Assembly: GCA_013698305.1 (NCBI GenBank)
Contig: JACCVC010000199.1
Span: 1-64,000, forward strand
Source: Chloroflexia bacterium
GTDB lineage: Bacteria; Chloroflexota; Chloroflexia; Thermomicrobiales; UBA6265
Direction of reading: 5' to 3'
Length of the DNA stretch: 64,000 bases
The position numbers were made by a program, and so were the translations under genes. Each line of letters begins with the position of its first letter. Positions within the stretch are counted from its first letter, which is position 1. Positions 48,008 to 56,030 of this stretch are shown in pieces. The notes under the pieces were generated by a model, which searched no databases, was not told where the DNA came from, and worked only from the letters and a program-made list of their open reading frames with translations.

Positions 48008-49369
48008 GTGAGTTCTGATGGGTGGTTAGCACTGTTTGTCGCCGTAGTTGCGTTGGTGATACTGGCGGCGGCGGCAATGGTGCAAATGGTGGTGGCGGGT
48101 TCCAGCAGGTCCAGAATCCAGGTCGCCCTTGGGCAGGAGCCAGAAGCGTCGGGGCGCCAGCGTGGGCGAGGAGGCATTGACCCTCGCCAGGGGCTGATCG
48201 CGACGATGGTGCTGATCCAGGTGCTTGCCGCGATCATAGCAGCAAGCGCGCTGACGATCGTGTTCGATCAGACGATCGCCGCCGAGGTGGATTGGCTGGC
48301 GATCGCCGTGGTAATCGTGCTCTACCTGATCTTCGGACAGATCGTGCCCCGTGCGGCGGACGAGAAGGAACTCGACCCGCACATCGAGCGTATCGTGGGC
48401 ATCGGCAGTACCGCATCGAAGCTGGTGGCGCCGATCAACTGGCTGATCGACGCGGGGGCGCGTTGGACCAAGGGTATTCTTCCTGGCTCTTCGGCATCTA
48501 CCATTGATGATGACAGTGAGGACGTGCGTTCACGGCACCATTCCGATGTGCTTGAGGAGATGGGCGAGGTCGAGCGCCAGATGGTTGAGGGCATCTTGGG
48601 CCTCGAATCGATGAATGTTCGCGAGATCATGGTGCCCAGGCTCGACATTATTGGTGTCGAGCGAAACGTGCCGCCTCAGGAACTGATCGAGACCATCACC
48701 AGGGCAGGGCACTCGCGGATTCCCGTCTATCTGGAGTCCATCGACAACATCCTGGGCGTGCTCTACGCAAAAGATCTGCTGCCGTTCGTGATCGGCACGA
48801 CCAACAGGATTCCATTGCTCGATCTGGTACGTCCGGCCTTCGTCGTGCCGGAATCGAAGCAGGTAGTCGAGCTCTTCGCGGAGCTCAAGCGCACGCAAAT
48901 CCACCTGGCGATTGTCGCCGACGAGTACGGCGGCACCGCGGGGCTGGTCACGATCGAGGATATCCTCGAGGAGATCGTGGGTGAGATCCAGGACGAGTAC
49001 GACTCCGAAGTGCCTCTCTTTGCCAAGGAAGGGGACGACGTGCTGCTGGCAGATGGGCGGTTGCCGATCGAGGACGTCGAGGACGCGCTGAACATCCAGT
49101 TTGAGGAAGACGAGGACTTCGGCACGCTCGGCGGGTTCGTTCACAAGCATCTCAGCCGCCTTCCGAACCAGGGGGACGCGTTCGAGGCCGAGGGCGTTCG
49201 GGTCGAGATCATCGCCGTGGAGCGTCAACGCGTCCGTCAACTGCGTTTGACCAAGGTCAGGAACTCGGTTCGACTTGTTGACGTCCGGGACGACGCTGGC
49301 GATGACGACGCGACAACCGTGGCGCCGGGTAACTCTGAGCGGAGGGGTTACGACGAACGGGCGGGATAG
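48008..49369 (+). CDS. CNNM/CorC-type membrane protein with CBS and transporter-associated domains
   Basis: A 453-residue membrane protein. N-terminal hydrophobic helices (about 5-35, 62-85, 92-115) match a DUF21/CNNM region. A tandem CBS pair (about 205-325; VREIMVPRLDIIGVERNVPP, GLVTIEDILEEIVGEI) and a C-terminal CorC/HlyC domain (about 340-425; FEEDEDFGTLGGFV) follow. Such proteins are linked to magnesium or cobalt efflux. GTG 48008 has GAAAGG six bases upstream; the longer frame to 47978 is rejected. The last 30 residues are Asp-rich. birA starts seven bases later. Confidence 0.86.
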   Translation: MSSDGWLALFVAVVALVILAAAAMVQMVVAGSSRSRIQVALGQEPEASGRQRGRGGIDPRQGLIATMVLIQVLAAIIAASALTIVFDQTIAAEVDWLAIAVVIVLYLIFGQIVPRAADEKELDPHIERIVGIGSTASKLVAPINWLIDAGARWTKGILPGSSASTIDDDSEDVRSRHHSDVLEEMGEVERQMVEGILGLESMNVREIMVPRLDIIGVERNVPPQELIETITRAGHSRIPVYLESIDNILGVLYAKDLLPFVIGTTNRIPLLDLVRPAFVVPESKQVVELFAELKRTQIHLAIVADEYGGTAGLVTIEDILEEIVGEIQDEYDSEVPLFAKEGDDVLLADGRLPIEDVEDALNIQFEEDEDFGTLGGFVHKHLSRLPNQGDAFEAEGVRVEIIAVERQRVRQLRLTKVRNSVRLVDVRDDAGDDDATTVAPGNSERRGYDERAG

Positions 49370-49376
49370 CGTTGCG

Positions 49377-50141
49377 GTGGCCGACGTGGGCGCATTGATC
49401 ATCCGCTTTCCGCGGATTGGGTCGACGATGGAAGTCGCGGGTGATTTCGCCCGTCAAGGCGCGCCCCACGGCACGGTGGTTCTCGCAGATGTGCAAACTG
49501 CGGGCCGAGGACGGCAAGGACGTTCGTGGAGCGCCACGCCAGGCAGCTCGCTGCTGACGTCCTGGATTCTACGGAGTTCAGACCAGATAGCCGCTGTTGG
49601 CGCGTTGTCGCCGCTGGTCGCGCTCGCAGTCGCTCGTACGGTGCAGCAAGTCGCCCCGAGTGCGCTCGTGGCGATCAAATGGCCCAACGACGTGCTGATC
49701 GATGGCAGGAAGGTGGCGGGAATCCTGCTGACATCGCGGCGATCGGAGGAAGGTACGGTGGTAATCGCCGGAATCGGCGTCAACCTTCTTGAGGATGCAT
49801 TTCCCGCCGGGGTTGAAGGGACGTCGCTTTCAGAATGGTGTCCAGATATCACCGCTGACCGGATGTTGCGCGAGGTGAGCGCCTCTTTGGGATCAGTGTG
49901 GCGGTCATTCAAGGATAACGGATGTATCTCCGACGGCGATCTTGACGAGATTCACCGGCTCATGGCGTGGCGGCATCAGCGAATCTCGGTGGTCACGCAC
50001 GGCTGCTCGCTCGACGGCATCGCAGCAGGTATCGCCCATGATGGGGCACTCCTGTTGCAGGAGGCTACCCAAGAAGAACCTAGGTCCTTGTATGAGGGCC
50101 AGATCAGCAGAGGGCCGCGTCCCGTCGATCCGAAAGCGTAA
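49377..50141 (+). CDS. birA: Biotin-[acetyl-CoA-carboxylase] ligase (monofunctional)
   Basis: Attaches biotin to carboxylase carrier proteins. The 254-residue product has the biotinyl-AMP loop AGRGRQGRSW at about residues 44-53, the KWPNDVLIDGRKVAGIL block with the catalytic Lys, and a C-terminal SH3-like part. No N-terminal helix-turn-helix is present, so it should not act as a repressor. GTG 49377 is placed by the GCGGGA upstream; the frame extends to 49275 but would overlap the previous gene. Probably co-transcribed with the CNNM gene. Confidence 0.92.
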   Translation: MADVGALIIRFPRIGSTMEVAGDFARQGAPHGTVVLADVQTAGRGRQGRSWSATPGSSLLTSWILRSSDQIAAVGALSPLVALAVARTVQQVAPSALVAIKWPNDVLIDGRKVAGILLTSRRSEEGTVVIAGIGVNLLEDAFPAGVEGTSLSEWCPDITADRMLREVSASLGSVWRSFKDNGCISDGDLDEIHRLMAWRHQRISVVTHGCSLDGIAAGIAHDGALLLQEATQEEPRSLYEGQISRGPRPVDPKA

Positions 50142-50217
50142 ACGAGGCGCCGTATACTTCGCGGAGCAGAACAGAGGTTTTCAGGCCCGACAGTGTGCAG
50201 AAAGGCGCAATTGACTG

Positions 50218-51432
50218 ATGGATTTTTCATTGACCGACGAGCAGCTGCAGGTCCGGGACATGGTTCGGGAATTTGCTCAACGCGAAGTCGCCCCTCATAT
50301 CCGGGAATGGGACGCCAAGACCGAGTTTCACCGTGACGTGCTCGACAAGATGGGTGAAGCCGGTATCCTCGGGCTGCCGATTCCTGAAGATTATGGCGGA
50401 CTTGGTCTGGACTACGTCAGCCTGGCGCTCGCGTGCGAAGAGCTTGAGTACGTCGACACGTTCCTGCGGGTGATCATGAGCGTCCACGTCGGACTCAACA
50501 GCCTGTCGTTGTGGCAGTGGGCGACGGAGGAGCAGAAGCAGCGCTGGCTCGCGCCACAGGCGACTGGCGAGAAGATCGCCACCTTCGCGCTGACCGAGCC
50601 GAACGCGGGCTCTGACGCCGGATCGATCGAGTCGACCGTGGTCAAGGATGGCGACTCCTACATCCTCAACGGCGCGAAGATGTGGATTTCCCTGGCCGAT
50701 GTCGCGGATCACATTCTGGTGTTTGCGAGCACGGACCGAAGTCAGAAGCACCGGGCGTTGAGTGCGTTCATGGTCGAGCGCGGCATGGACGGACTGAGCT
50801 CCGGCAGCATCAAGGGCAAGCTCGGCGTTCGCGCCGGCAGCACCGGTGAGCTGGCGTTCAATAACGTGCGCCTTCCCGTCGAGAATCGGATCGGCGAGGA
50901 GGGCGAGGGCTTCAAGATCGCGATGAGCTGCATCGACCAGGGGCGGTTCACCGTTGCGGCTGGCGCGGTCGGACTCACGCGTGCCGCGCTCGACGCCAGC
51001 GTGAAATACGCCAATGAGCGCGAGACCTTTGGCGTGCCGATCGGCAAGCATCAACTCGTGCAACAGATGATCGCCAAGATGGTCGCTGGTGAAGAGGCGT
51101 CCCGGTTGCTGGTGATGAAGGCTGCCGACCGCAAAAACTACGGCGTTCGCAACACGAAGGAGACGTCGCTCGCCAAGTGGTATGCCTGTGACGCGGCGCT
51201 TCAGGCGGCGGACGATGCTGTGCAGGTGCATGGTTCCTATGGATTCTCGAACGAGTATCCGGTCGAGCGGTTCCTGCGGAACGCCCGTGGCGCGGTGATT
51301 TATGAGGGCACTCGGGAGGTGCATACGTTGCTCCAGGCCGAATATGCGCTTGGCTATCGCGAGGATCGACCATTACGTTGCCCGCAGCCGCCCGCGGTCG
51401 GGTTCGAGCGCGAAGAGGCGCTGGTTCATTGA
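50218..51432 (+). CDS. Acyl-CoA dehydrogenase
   Basis: FAD enzyme that introduces the alpha-beta double bond in acyl-CoA; electrons go to the ETF encoded downstream. The 404-residue product has FAD and substrate blocks FALTEPNAGSDAGSIESTVV, MWISLADVADHILVFAS, the C-terminal QVHGSYGFSNEYPVERFLRN, and the catalytic Glu in VIYEGTREVHTLLQ near residue 363. It resembles short-chain or glutaryl-CoA-type members, but substrate cannot be fixed. ATG 50218 follows AAAGG by about 14 bases. The last 25 residues beyond EYALGYRED are unusual. A TATACT box is at 50153. Confidence 0.92.
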   Translation: MDFSLTDEQLQVRDMVREFAQREVAPHIREWDAKTEFHRDVLDKMGEAGILGLPIPEDYGGLGLDYVSLALACEELEYVDTFLRVIMSVHVGLNSLSLWQWATEEQKQRWLAPQATGEKIATFALTEPNAGSDAGSIESTVVKDGDSYILNGAKMWISLADVADHILVFASTDRSQKHRALSAFMVERGMDGLSSGSIKGKLGVRAGSTGELAFNNVRLPVENRIGEEGEGFKIAMSCIDQGRFTVAAGAVGLTRAALDASVKYANERETFGVPIGKHQLVQQMIAKMVAGEEASRLLVMKAADRKNYGVRNTKETSLAKWYACDAALQAADDAVQVHGSYGFSNEYPVERFLRNARGAVIYEGTREVHTLLQAEYALGYREDRPLRCPQPPAVGFEREEALVH

Positions 51433-51510
51433 TGTTCCTCCCAGATGGAGCAGCGATTGGTTCGGTCAATTGATTGCGTCATGGATCCCAGAGTCGTCTA
51501 TTGACCGCCT

Positions 51511-51589
51511 GCGGCGGGCCGGACCGACCCGTTTGGCGGGCAGACACAGGGCCTGCCTCTACGTGGCAGGCTCCAGGACGGTCCCTAGG
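51511..51589 (+). repeat. Nested hairpin repeat (R2 inside R1)
   Basis: An R1 arm GGACCG (51521-51526) is separated from its partner CGGTCC (51579-51584) by an R2 hairpin, GGCAG (51539-51543) with CTGCC (51553-51557) plus TCTACG. It lies in the 183-base gap before the thiolase gene. The rest of the gap holds only the thiolase ribosome-binding site GAAGGAAGG. Confidence 0.7.
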
Positions 51590-51615
51590 TGACACGAAGG
51601 AAGGTTTAGGGATAC

Positions 51616-52803
51616 ATGGCAGATCGTAGCGTGTTGCTGGGCGGGGTGAGAACGCCGATCGGCAAGCTTGGCGGAGTATTGGCGTCGCTTTCAGCGGTGG
51701 ACCTCGGCAAGCATGCCCTGACCGCCGCCATTGAGCGGTCCGGGCTGGCTCGCGAGGACATCGAGCATGTCATTCTGGGCCAGATCCTGCAGGGTGGCGC
51801 GGGCCAGAATCCGGCACGACAGGTTTCCCTGGGCGCTGGCCTCGATCGGTCGGTCACGGCGGAGACGATCAACAGCGTCTGCGGCTCGGGGATGCGCGCG
51901 ATCAGCCACGCCGATACGATGATCCGCGTCGGCGACTATCGAGTTGTAGCGGCTGGTGGCATGGAAAGCATGAGCCAGGCGCCGTACATCGTGCGGCAGG
52001 CTCGCTTCGGGTATCGCCTTGGCAACGGCGCATTCGAGGACATGATGATCAACGATGGTCTGATGTGCGCCATCGAGCATTGTCACATGGGGAACCATGG
52101 CAGCAACGTGGCGGCGGAGGAGCAGGTTAGCCGCGCGGAGCAGGACGCTTGGGCGCTCCGTTCGCACCAGCGGGCGGTTGCGGCGATCGACTCGGGCCGC
52201 ATGGCGCGGGAGATCGAGCCGATCGATGTCCCTGGACGGAAGGGGCGAGTGACGCGAGTCGAGCATGATGAAGCTCCGCGTCGGGATACGTCGCTAGAGA
52301 GCCTGGCAGGGTTGAAGCCTGCGTTCGATCCCAAAGGCTCGGTTACGGCGGGCAACGCTCCGGGCGTCAACGATGGCGCGGCGGCGGTGATCGTCGCGTC
52401 GGAACGCTGGGCGAGCGAGCGGGGTATTCGCCCTCGGGCGACGATCCTCGGTCATGGGGCCGCCGCCTGGGACGCGGCGTATCTGGCGTATACGCCCGCG
52501 ATGGCGGCAGAACGGGCGCTGGAGCGGGCGGGACTTGCCGTCGGGGATGTCGACCTGTTCGAGATCAACGAAGCGTTCGCCAGTGTTGCACTGATCGCTT
52601 CGCGCCGCTTGGGCGTTCACGAGGACCGCGTGAACGTCAATGGTGGCGCGGTGGCGTTCGGGCATCCGCTGGGCGCAAGCGGCACGCGGCTGGTCATTAC
52701 GCTGGTGCAGGAACTCGAGGAGCGCGGCGGCGGCATTGGCGTTGCCGCGATCTGCTCCGGTGGCGGGCAGGGCGACGCGATCGTCGTCAAGGTGGATGGA
52801 TAG
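51616..52803 (+). CDS. Acetyl-CoA acetyltransferase (thiolase)
   Basis: Cleaves 3-ketoacyl-CoA with CoA, or condenses two acetyl-CoA. The 395-residue product has nucleophile Cys89 in NSVCGSGMRA, the His of GHPLGASG near 352 and the second Cys in ICSGGGQGDA near 382, with EINEAFA preceding them. Typical thiolase II length. ATG 51616 lies nine bases after AAGGAAGGTTTAGGG. It begins a tight run (gaps of 0-50 bases) with the hexapeptide protein, enoyl-CoA hydratase and ETF genes, so a degradative beta-oxidation role is likely. Confidence 0.93.
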   Translation: MADRSVLLGGVRTPIGKLGGVLASLSAVDLGKHALTAAIERSGLAREDIEHVILGQILQGGAGQNPARQVSLGAGLDRSVTAETINSVCGSGMRAISHADTMIRVGDYRVVAAGGMESMSQAPYIVRQARFGYRLGNGAFEDMMINDGLMCAIEHCHMGNHGSNVAAEEQVSRAEQDAWALRSHQRAVAAIDSGRMAREIEPIDVPGRKGRVTRVEHDEAPRRDTSLESLAGLKPAFDPKGSVTAGNAPGVNDGAAAVIVASERWASERGIRPRATILGHGAAAWDAAYLAYTPAMAAERALERAGLAVGDVDLFEINEAFASVALIASRRLGVHEDRVNVNGGAVAFGHPLGASGTRLVITLVQELEERGGGIGVAAICSGGGQGDAIVVKVDG

Positions 52804-52809
52804 CAACTG

Positions 52810-53391
52810 ATGAGTGCCTATCTCGAAGCCGCGGAGACCGATTGGCAGACACGCTACCCTGGAGCAGTGATTCTGCCGTATGAGGGAACATGGCCGACAA
52901 TCTCTGAATCGGCGTTCATTGCGCCGACAGCAGTGGTGATCGGCAATGTCACCATTGGTGACGACGCGAGTGTCTGGTATAACGCGACGGTGCGGGGTGA
53001 TATCGCGCCGATCTCCATCAGTGACCGGAGCAACGTGCAGGACAACGCCGTCGTGCATGTCAACAAGGATGCGCCGGTGGTGATAGGGCAAGACGTCACC
53101 ATCGGACACAGCGCGATCATCCATGGCACGACGATCGAGGACTTTGTCCTCATCGGCATGGGTGCGATCGTTATGTCATACACTTTGCTTGGAAACCGTT
53201 GCGTGATCGGGGCTGGCGCGTTGGTCAGCGAGCGCATGGTGGTCGATCCGGGCAGCGTGATGGTTGGCGTACCAGCCAAGTCGCGTTCGGCGCTGGATGA
53301 GGCCGCTCAGGCGCACCTGGACGGGATCGCCGGGCGATACCAGCGGGTCGCCGCCAATCACCGAGCGTCTGTGGAAGGGAACCGTACCTGA
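52810..53391 (+). CDS. Gamma-carbonic-anhydrase-fold protein, PaaY-like
   Basis: A left-handed beta-helix protein of the gamma carbonic anhydrase family, 193 residues. Zinc ligands H83 (NAVVHV), H100 and H105 (IGHSAIIHG) and the conserved R62 and D64 (VRGDIAP) are present. The hexapeptide repeats run from about 35 to 160. Members of this fold in catabolic operons, such as PaaY, act as thioesterases on CoA thioesters. Position between thiolase and enoyl-CoA hydratase makes that role more likely than CO2 hydration. ATG 52810 lies six bases after the thiolase stop. Confidence 0.85.
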   Translation: MSAYLEAAETDWQTRYPGAVILPYEGTWPTISESAFIAPTAVVIGNVTIGDDASVWYNATVRGDIAPISISDRSNVQDNAVVHVNKDAPVVIGQDVTIGHSAIIHGTTIEDFVLIGMGAIVMSYTLLGNRCVIGAGALVSERMVVDPGSVMVGVPAKSRSALDEAAQAHLDGIAGRYQRVAANHRASVEGNRT

Positions 53392-54177
53392 ATGAGTATC
53401 GACATTGCCCGCTCCGGAGCCATCGCCACGGTCACGGTACATGTTCCGGAGCGGATGAATGCGCTAAATAGCGAGCTGCTGGTCGAGCTTTCGGAAGCGT
53501 TCAGGGAACTCTCCACAAATCGGGACGTGCGGGTGGTGATCTTCACTGGCGCGGGTGATCGGGCGTTCATCGCGGGCGCCAATATCAAGGAGATGGCCAG
53601 CAAGAGCCGGAATGAAGCGCTGGAGTTCGCGCGGCTGGGTCATGCGCTCGCCTCTCGGATCGAGACGCTGGCGCAACCGGTGATTGCCGCCGTCAATGGT
53701 TTCGCGCTGGGAGGTGGGTGCGAGTTGGCGCTGGCGTGTGATATCCGGCATTGCTCGACGAATGCGGTGTTCGCGCAGCCGGAGGCGCTGCTCGGCATCC
53801 CGCCCGGTTGGGGCGGCACGCAGCGGCTTGCCAGAGCGGTCGGCCCTGGCTATGCGGCGGAGATGATCTACACCGGCAAGCGTATCGACGCGGCGGAGGC
53901 GCTGCGTGTGGGCCTGGTGAACGCCGTCCATGAGCAGGCTGACCTTCTTCCCAATGTCGAGGCTCTGGCCGGGGAGATCGTCAAGGCGGGACCGGACGCC
54001 GTGCGGGCATCGAAGCGACTTATCGCGCTGACCCGAGGTTCGTCGGCGCAGTCCGCGTTGGCGGAGGAAGCGCGCACCTTCGCCGATCAGTTCGATGGAG
54101 AGCAGCAGAAGGAGGGCATGACGGCCTTTCTTGAGAAGCGTGAGCCAACATTCTCGAACGAAGCGGGAGAGCATTAA
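53392..54177 (+). CDS. Enoyl-CoA hydratase
   Basis: Hydrates trans-2-enoyl-CoA to 3-hydroxyacyl-CoA. In the 261-residue product the two catalytic glutamates are E111 in GGGCELALACD and E131 in QPEALLGIPPGWGGTQRL. The oxyanion loop FIAGANIKEM is at 59-68. The length and motifs match crotonase-type hydratases such as PaaF. ATG 53392 follows the previous stop without a gap, so translation is probably coupled. A 3-hydroxyacyl-CoA dehydrogenase for the next step is not in the window. Confidence 0.94.
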   Translation: MSIDIARSGAIATVTVHVPERMNALNSELLVELSEAFRELSTNRDVRVVIFTGAGDRAFIAGANIKEMASKSRNEALEFARLGHALASRIETLAQPVIAAVNGFALGGGCELALACDIRHCSTNAVFAQPEALLGIPPGWGGTQRLARAVGPGYAAEMIYTGKRIDAAEALRVGLVNAVHEQADLLPNVEALAGEIVKAGPDAVRASKRLIALTRGSSAQSALAEEARTFADQFDGEQQKEGMTAFLEKREPTFSNEAGEH

Positions 54178-54179
54178 CG

Positions 54180-54938
54180 GTGACTATTGTGGTTTTGGTC
54201 AAGCAGGTACCCGACATGAACGCCGTCCGGATTGACAAGGGGTCGGGCACGGCGACGACGTCCGGCAAGGCGATGAACTCGTTTGACGGCTACGCCGTGC
54301 AGGAGGCGCTGAATCTCCGGGAGGCGCTCGGCGGCGAAGTGATCGCTGTGTCTGCGGGTCCCGCAATGGCGAAGGACGCATTGACCCGTGCGTTGGCGAT
54401 GGGCGCGGACCAGGGGGTTCACGTCGAACTGGACGACCAGGCGAATCGGGATTCGCTCGACATGGCGAAGGTGCTTGCCGAGGCCGTGAAGCCACTCGAT
54501 CCGGGGATCGTGTTGTGCGGGCAGCAGTCGGACGATCTGGAGACCGGACAGATTGGCCCGCAGATAGCCGAGCTGTTGGGGATGCCGCACGTCTCCTATG
54601 TGGTGGACATCAAGGTGGACGGCGAATCGCTCAGGATGCGGCGGGACACCGAGGGCGGATACCAGCAAGTGGGTGTGCCGCTGCCGGCGCTGGTAATGGT
54701 CCAGCCTGGACTGACGGAGCCGACCTATCCATCGATCAAGGGAATGATGGCGGCGAAGCGAAAGCCAGTGGAAAAGGTTGCCGCCGCAGACAAGGACAGC
54801 GCTACGCGATTGAGTTGGAGCGAGCCGAGAGTGCCTGAGCGGGAGGCACAAGGCATTCTGGTTCAGGGTGAAAGCGCCGAGGATGCGGCGAAGAAGCTGG
54901 TGGCGTGGATGAAGGAACAGAAGCTGATAGCGAGTTAA
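54180..54938 (+). CDS. etfB: Electron transfer flavoprotein beta subunit
   Basis: Takes electrons from acyl-CoA dehydrogenases together with EtfA. In the 252-residue product the adenine-nucleotide-binding pattern is seen in VVLVKQVPDMNAVRID at the N-terminus and SAGPAMAKDALTRALAMGAD. The motif ILCGQQSDDLETGQIGPQIAE is typical, though here the first residue is Val. GTG 54180 lies two bases after the hydratase stop. It is 48 bases ahead of etfA. Whether the pair is bifurcating (Fix type) cannot be settled here. Confidence 0.94.
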   Translation: MTIVVLVKQVPDMNAVRIDKGSGTATTSGKAMNSFDGYAVQEALNLREALGGEVIAVSAGPAMAKDALTRALAMGADQGVHVELDDQANRDSLDMAKVLAEAVKPLDPGIVLCGQQSDDLETGQIGPQIAELLGMPHVSYVVDIKVDGESLRMRRDTEGGYQQVGVPLPALVMVQPGLTEPTYPSIKGMMAAKRKPVEKVAAADKDSATRLSWSEPRVPEREAQGILVQGESAEDAAKKLVAWMKEQKLIAS

Positions 54939-54986
54939 TGGGCTGCCTTATTAAGATGTGCAGCGTCGTTTGAAAGGGATAATCGG

Positions 54987-55979
54987 ATGGCACAGGGTTC
55001 AGGTGTTCTCATCATTGCCGAACATGCGGATGGAAAGCTGGCCCAGGTGACGCTCGAGGTCGTGACCGCTGCCCGGTCGCTGGTGGATGCGATGGGCGGC
55101 ACCGTCACCGCTGGCGTCATTGGCGCGGCTATGGACGGTGTGGCGCAGGCACTGGCCGGAGTCGCCGGTGTCGATGAGGTGGTCGTCGTCGAAGACAATC
55201 GGCTTGGCAGGTTCAGCGGTCCCGCCTGGACCTCTGCCGTGATCGGGATCATCGAGCAGGTCGGCCCTGCTGCGGTGCTTGCGCCAGGGACGACGTCGGG
55301 ACGTGACTATCTGCCACGGGTGGCAGCCCGGCTCAAGACCGGTCACGCAGGTGATGCGGTCGAGGTCTCATGCGTGGAGGGCAAGGTCGTCGCCACCCGT
55401 CCAATGCTCGGGAGTCGGGTCCAGGTGGCGGTTGCGTTCGAAGGTGATGGAGTCGCGACGGTGACCATGCGGCCGGGATCGTCGGCACGCGCCGAGACGA
55501 CGGGCGAGTCGGCTCAGGTTCGGACCCTCAACGTCACCATCACCGATGACGACCTGACAGTTGTCGCGGAGCCGCCCGAGGGTGTCGCCAGTGGAGCTCA
55601 GGCATTGGACGGCGCGGAACGGATCGTTGCGGGCGGTCGCGGTCTCGGCGAGCAGGACAAGTTCTCGCTGATCGAGGAACTCGCGAGCGAACTCAATGCA
55701 GCGGTTGCGGCGACGCGCCCGCTGGCTGATGCCGGATGGCGTCCACATTCCGACCAGATCGGACAAACCGGCGCCCAGGTTTCGCCGAAGCTCTACATCG
55801 CCGTTGGTATCAGTGGCGCGGTGCAGCATCTTGTCGGCATCCAGAACGCCGATTACATCGTCGCGATCAATCGCGACCCGGACGCGCCGATCTTCAAGAT
55901 CGCGTCATTCGGCATCATCGGTGACCTGTTCGAGGTCGTGCCGGCGTTGATTCAGGAGCTACAGGCCGTGAAGTCGTAG
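54987..55979 (+). CDS. etfA: Electron transfer flavoprotein alpha subunit
   Basis: FAD-carrying partner of EtfB. The 330-residue product has a C-terminal FAD-binding domain with HSDQIGQTGAQVSP, KLYIAVGISGAVQHLVG and INRDPDAPIFKIASFGI, the family signature. The N-terminal domain pairs with EtfB. Its TAG stop lies within the CGTAG edge of a reverse-oriented hairpin repeat (55975-56000), so the repeat may have set the present C-terminus. fixC follows after 51 bases. Confidence 0.95.
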   Translation: MAQGSGVLIIAEHADGKLAQVTLEVVTAARSLVDAMGGTVTAGVIGAAMDGVAQALAGVAGVDEVVVVEDNRLGRFSGPAWTSAVIGIIEQVGPAAVLAPGTTSGRDYLPRVAARLKTGHAGDAVEVSCVEGKVVATRPMLGSRVQVAVAFEGDGVATVTMRPGSSARAETTGESAQVRTLNVTITDDDLTVVAEPPEGVASGAQALDGAERIVAGGRGLGEQDKFSLIEELASELNAAVAATRPLADAGWRPHSDQIGQTGAQVSPKLYIAVGISGAVQHLVGIQNADYIVAINRDPDAPIFKIASFGIIGDLFEVVPALIQELQAVKS

Positions 55980-56000
55980 GGGCAGACCCACGGCCTGCCC
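55975..56000 (-). repeat. R2-like hairpin repeat abutting etfA, reverse orientation
   Basis: CGTAG, then GGGCAG (55980-55985) pairing with CTGCCC (55995-56000) around ACCCACGGC. The TAG within CGTAG is the etfA stop codon. It occupies the etfA-fixC gap ahead of the fixC ribosome-binding site AGGAGG (56015-56020). Confidence 0.7.
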
Positions 56001-56030
56001 GGCGCGTGATTTTCAGGAGGAGTGCCGGAC

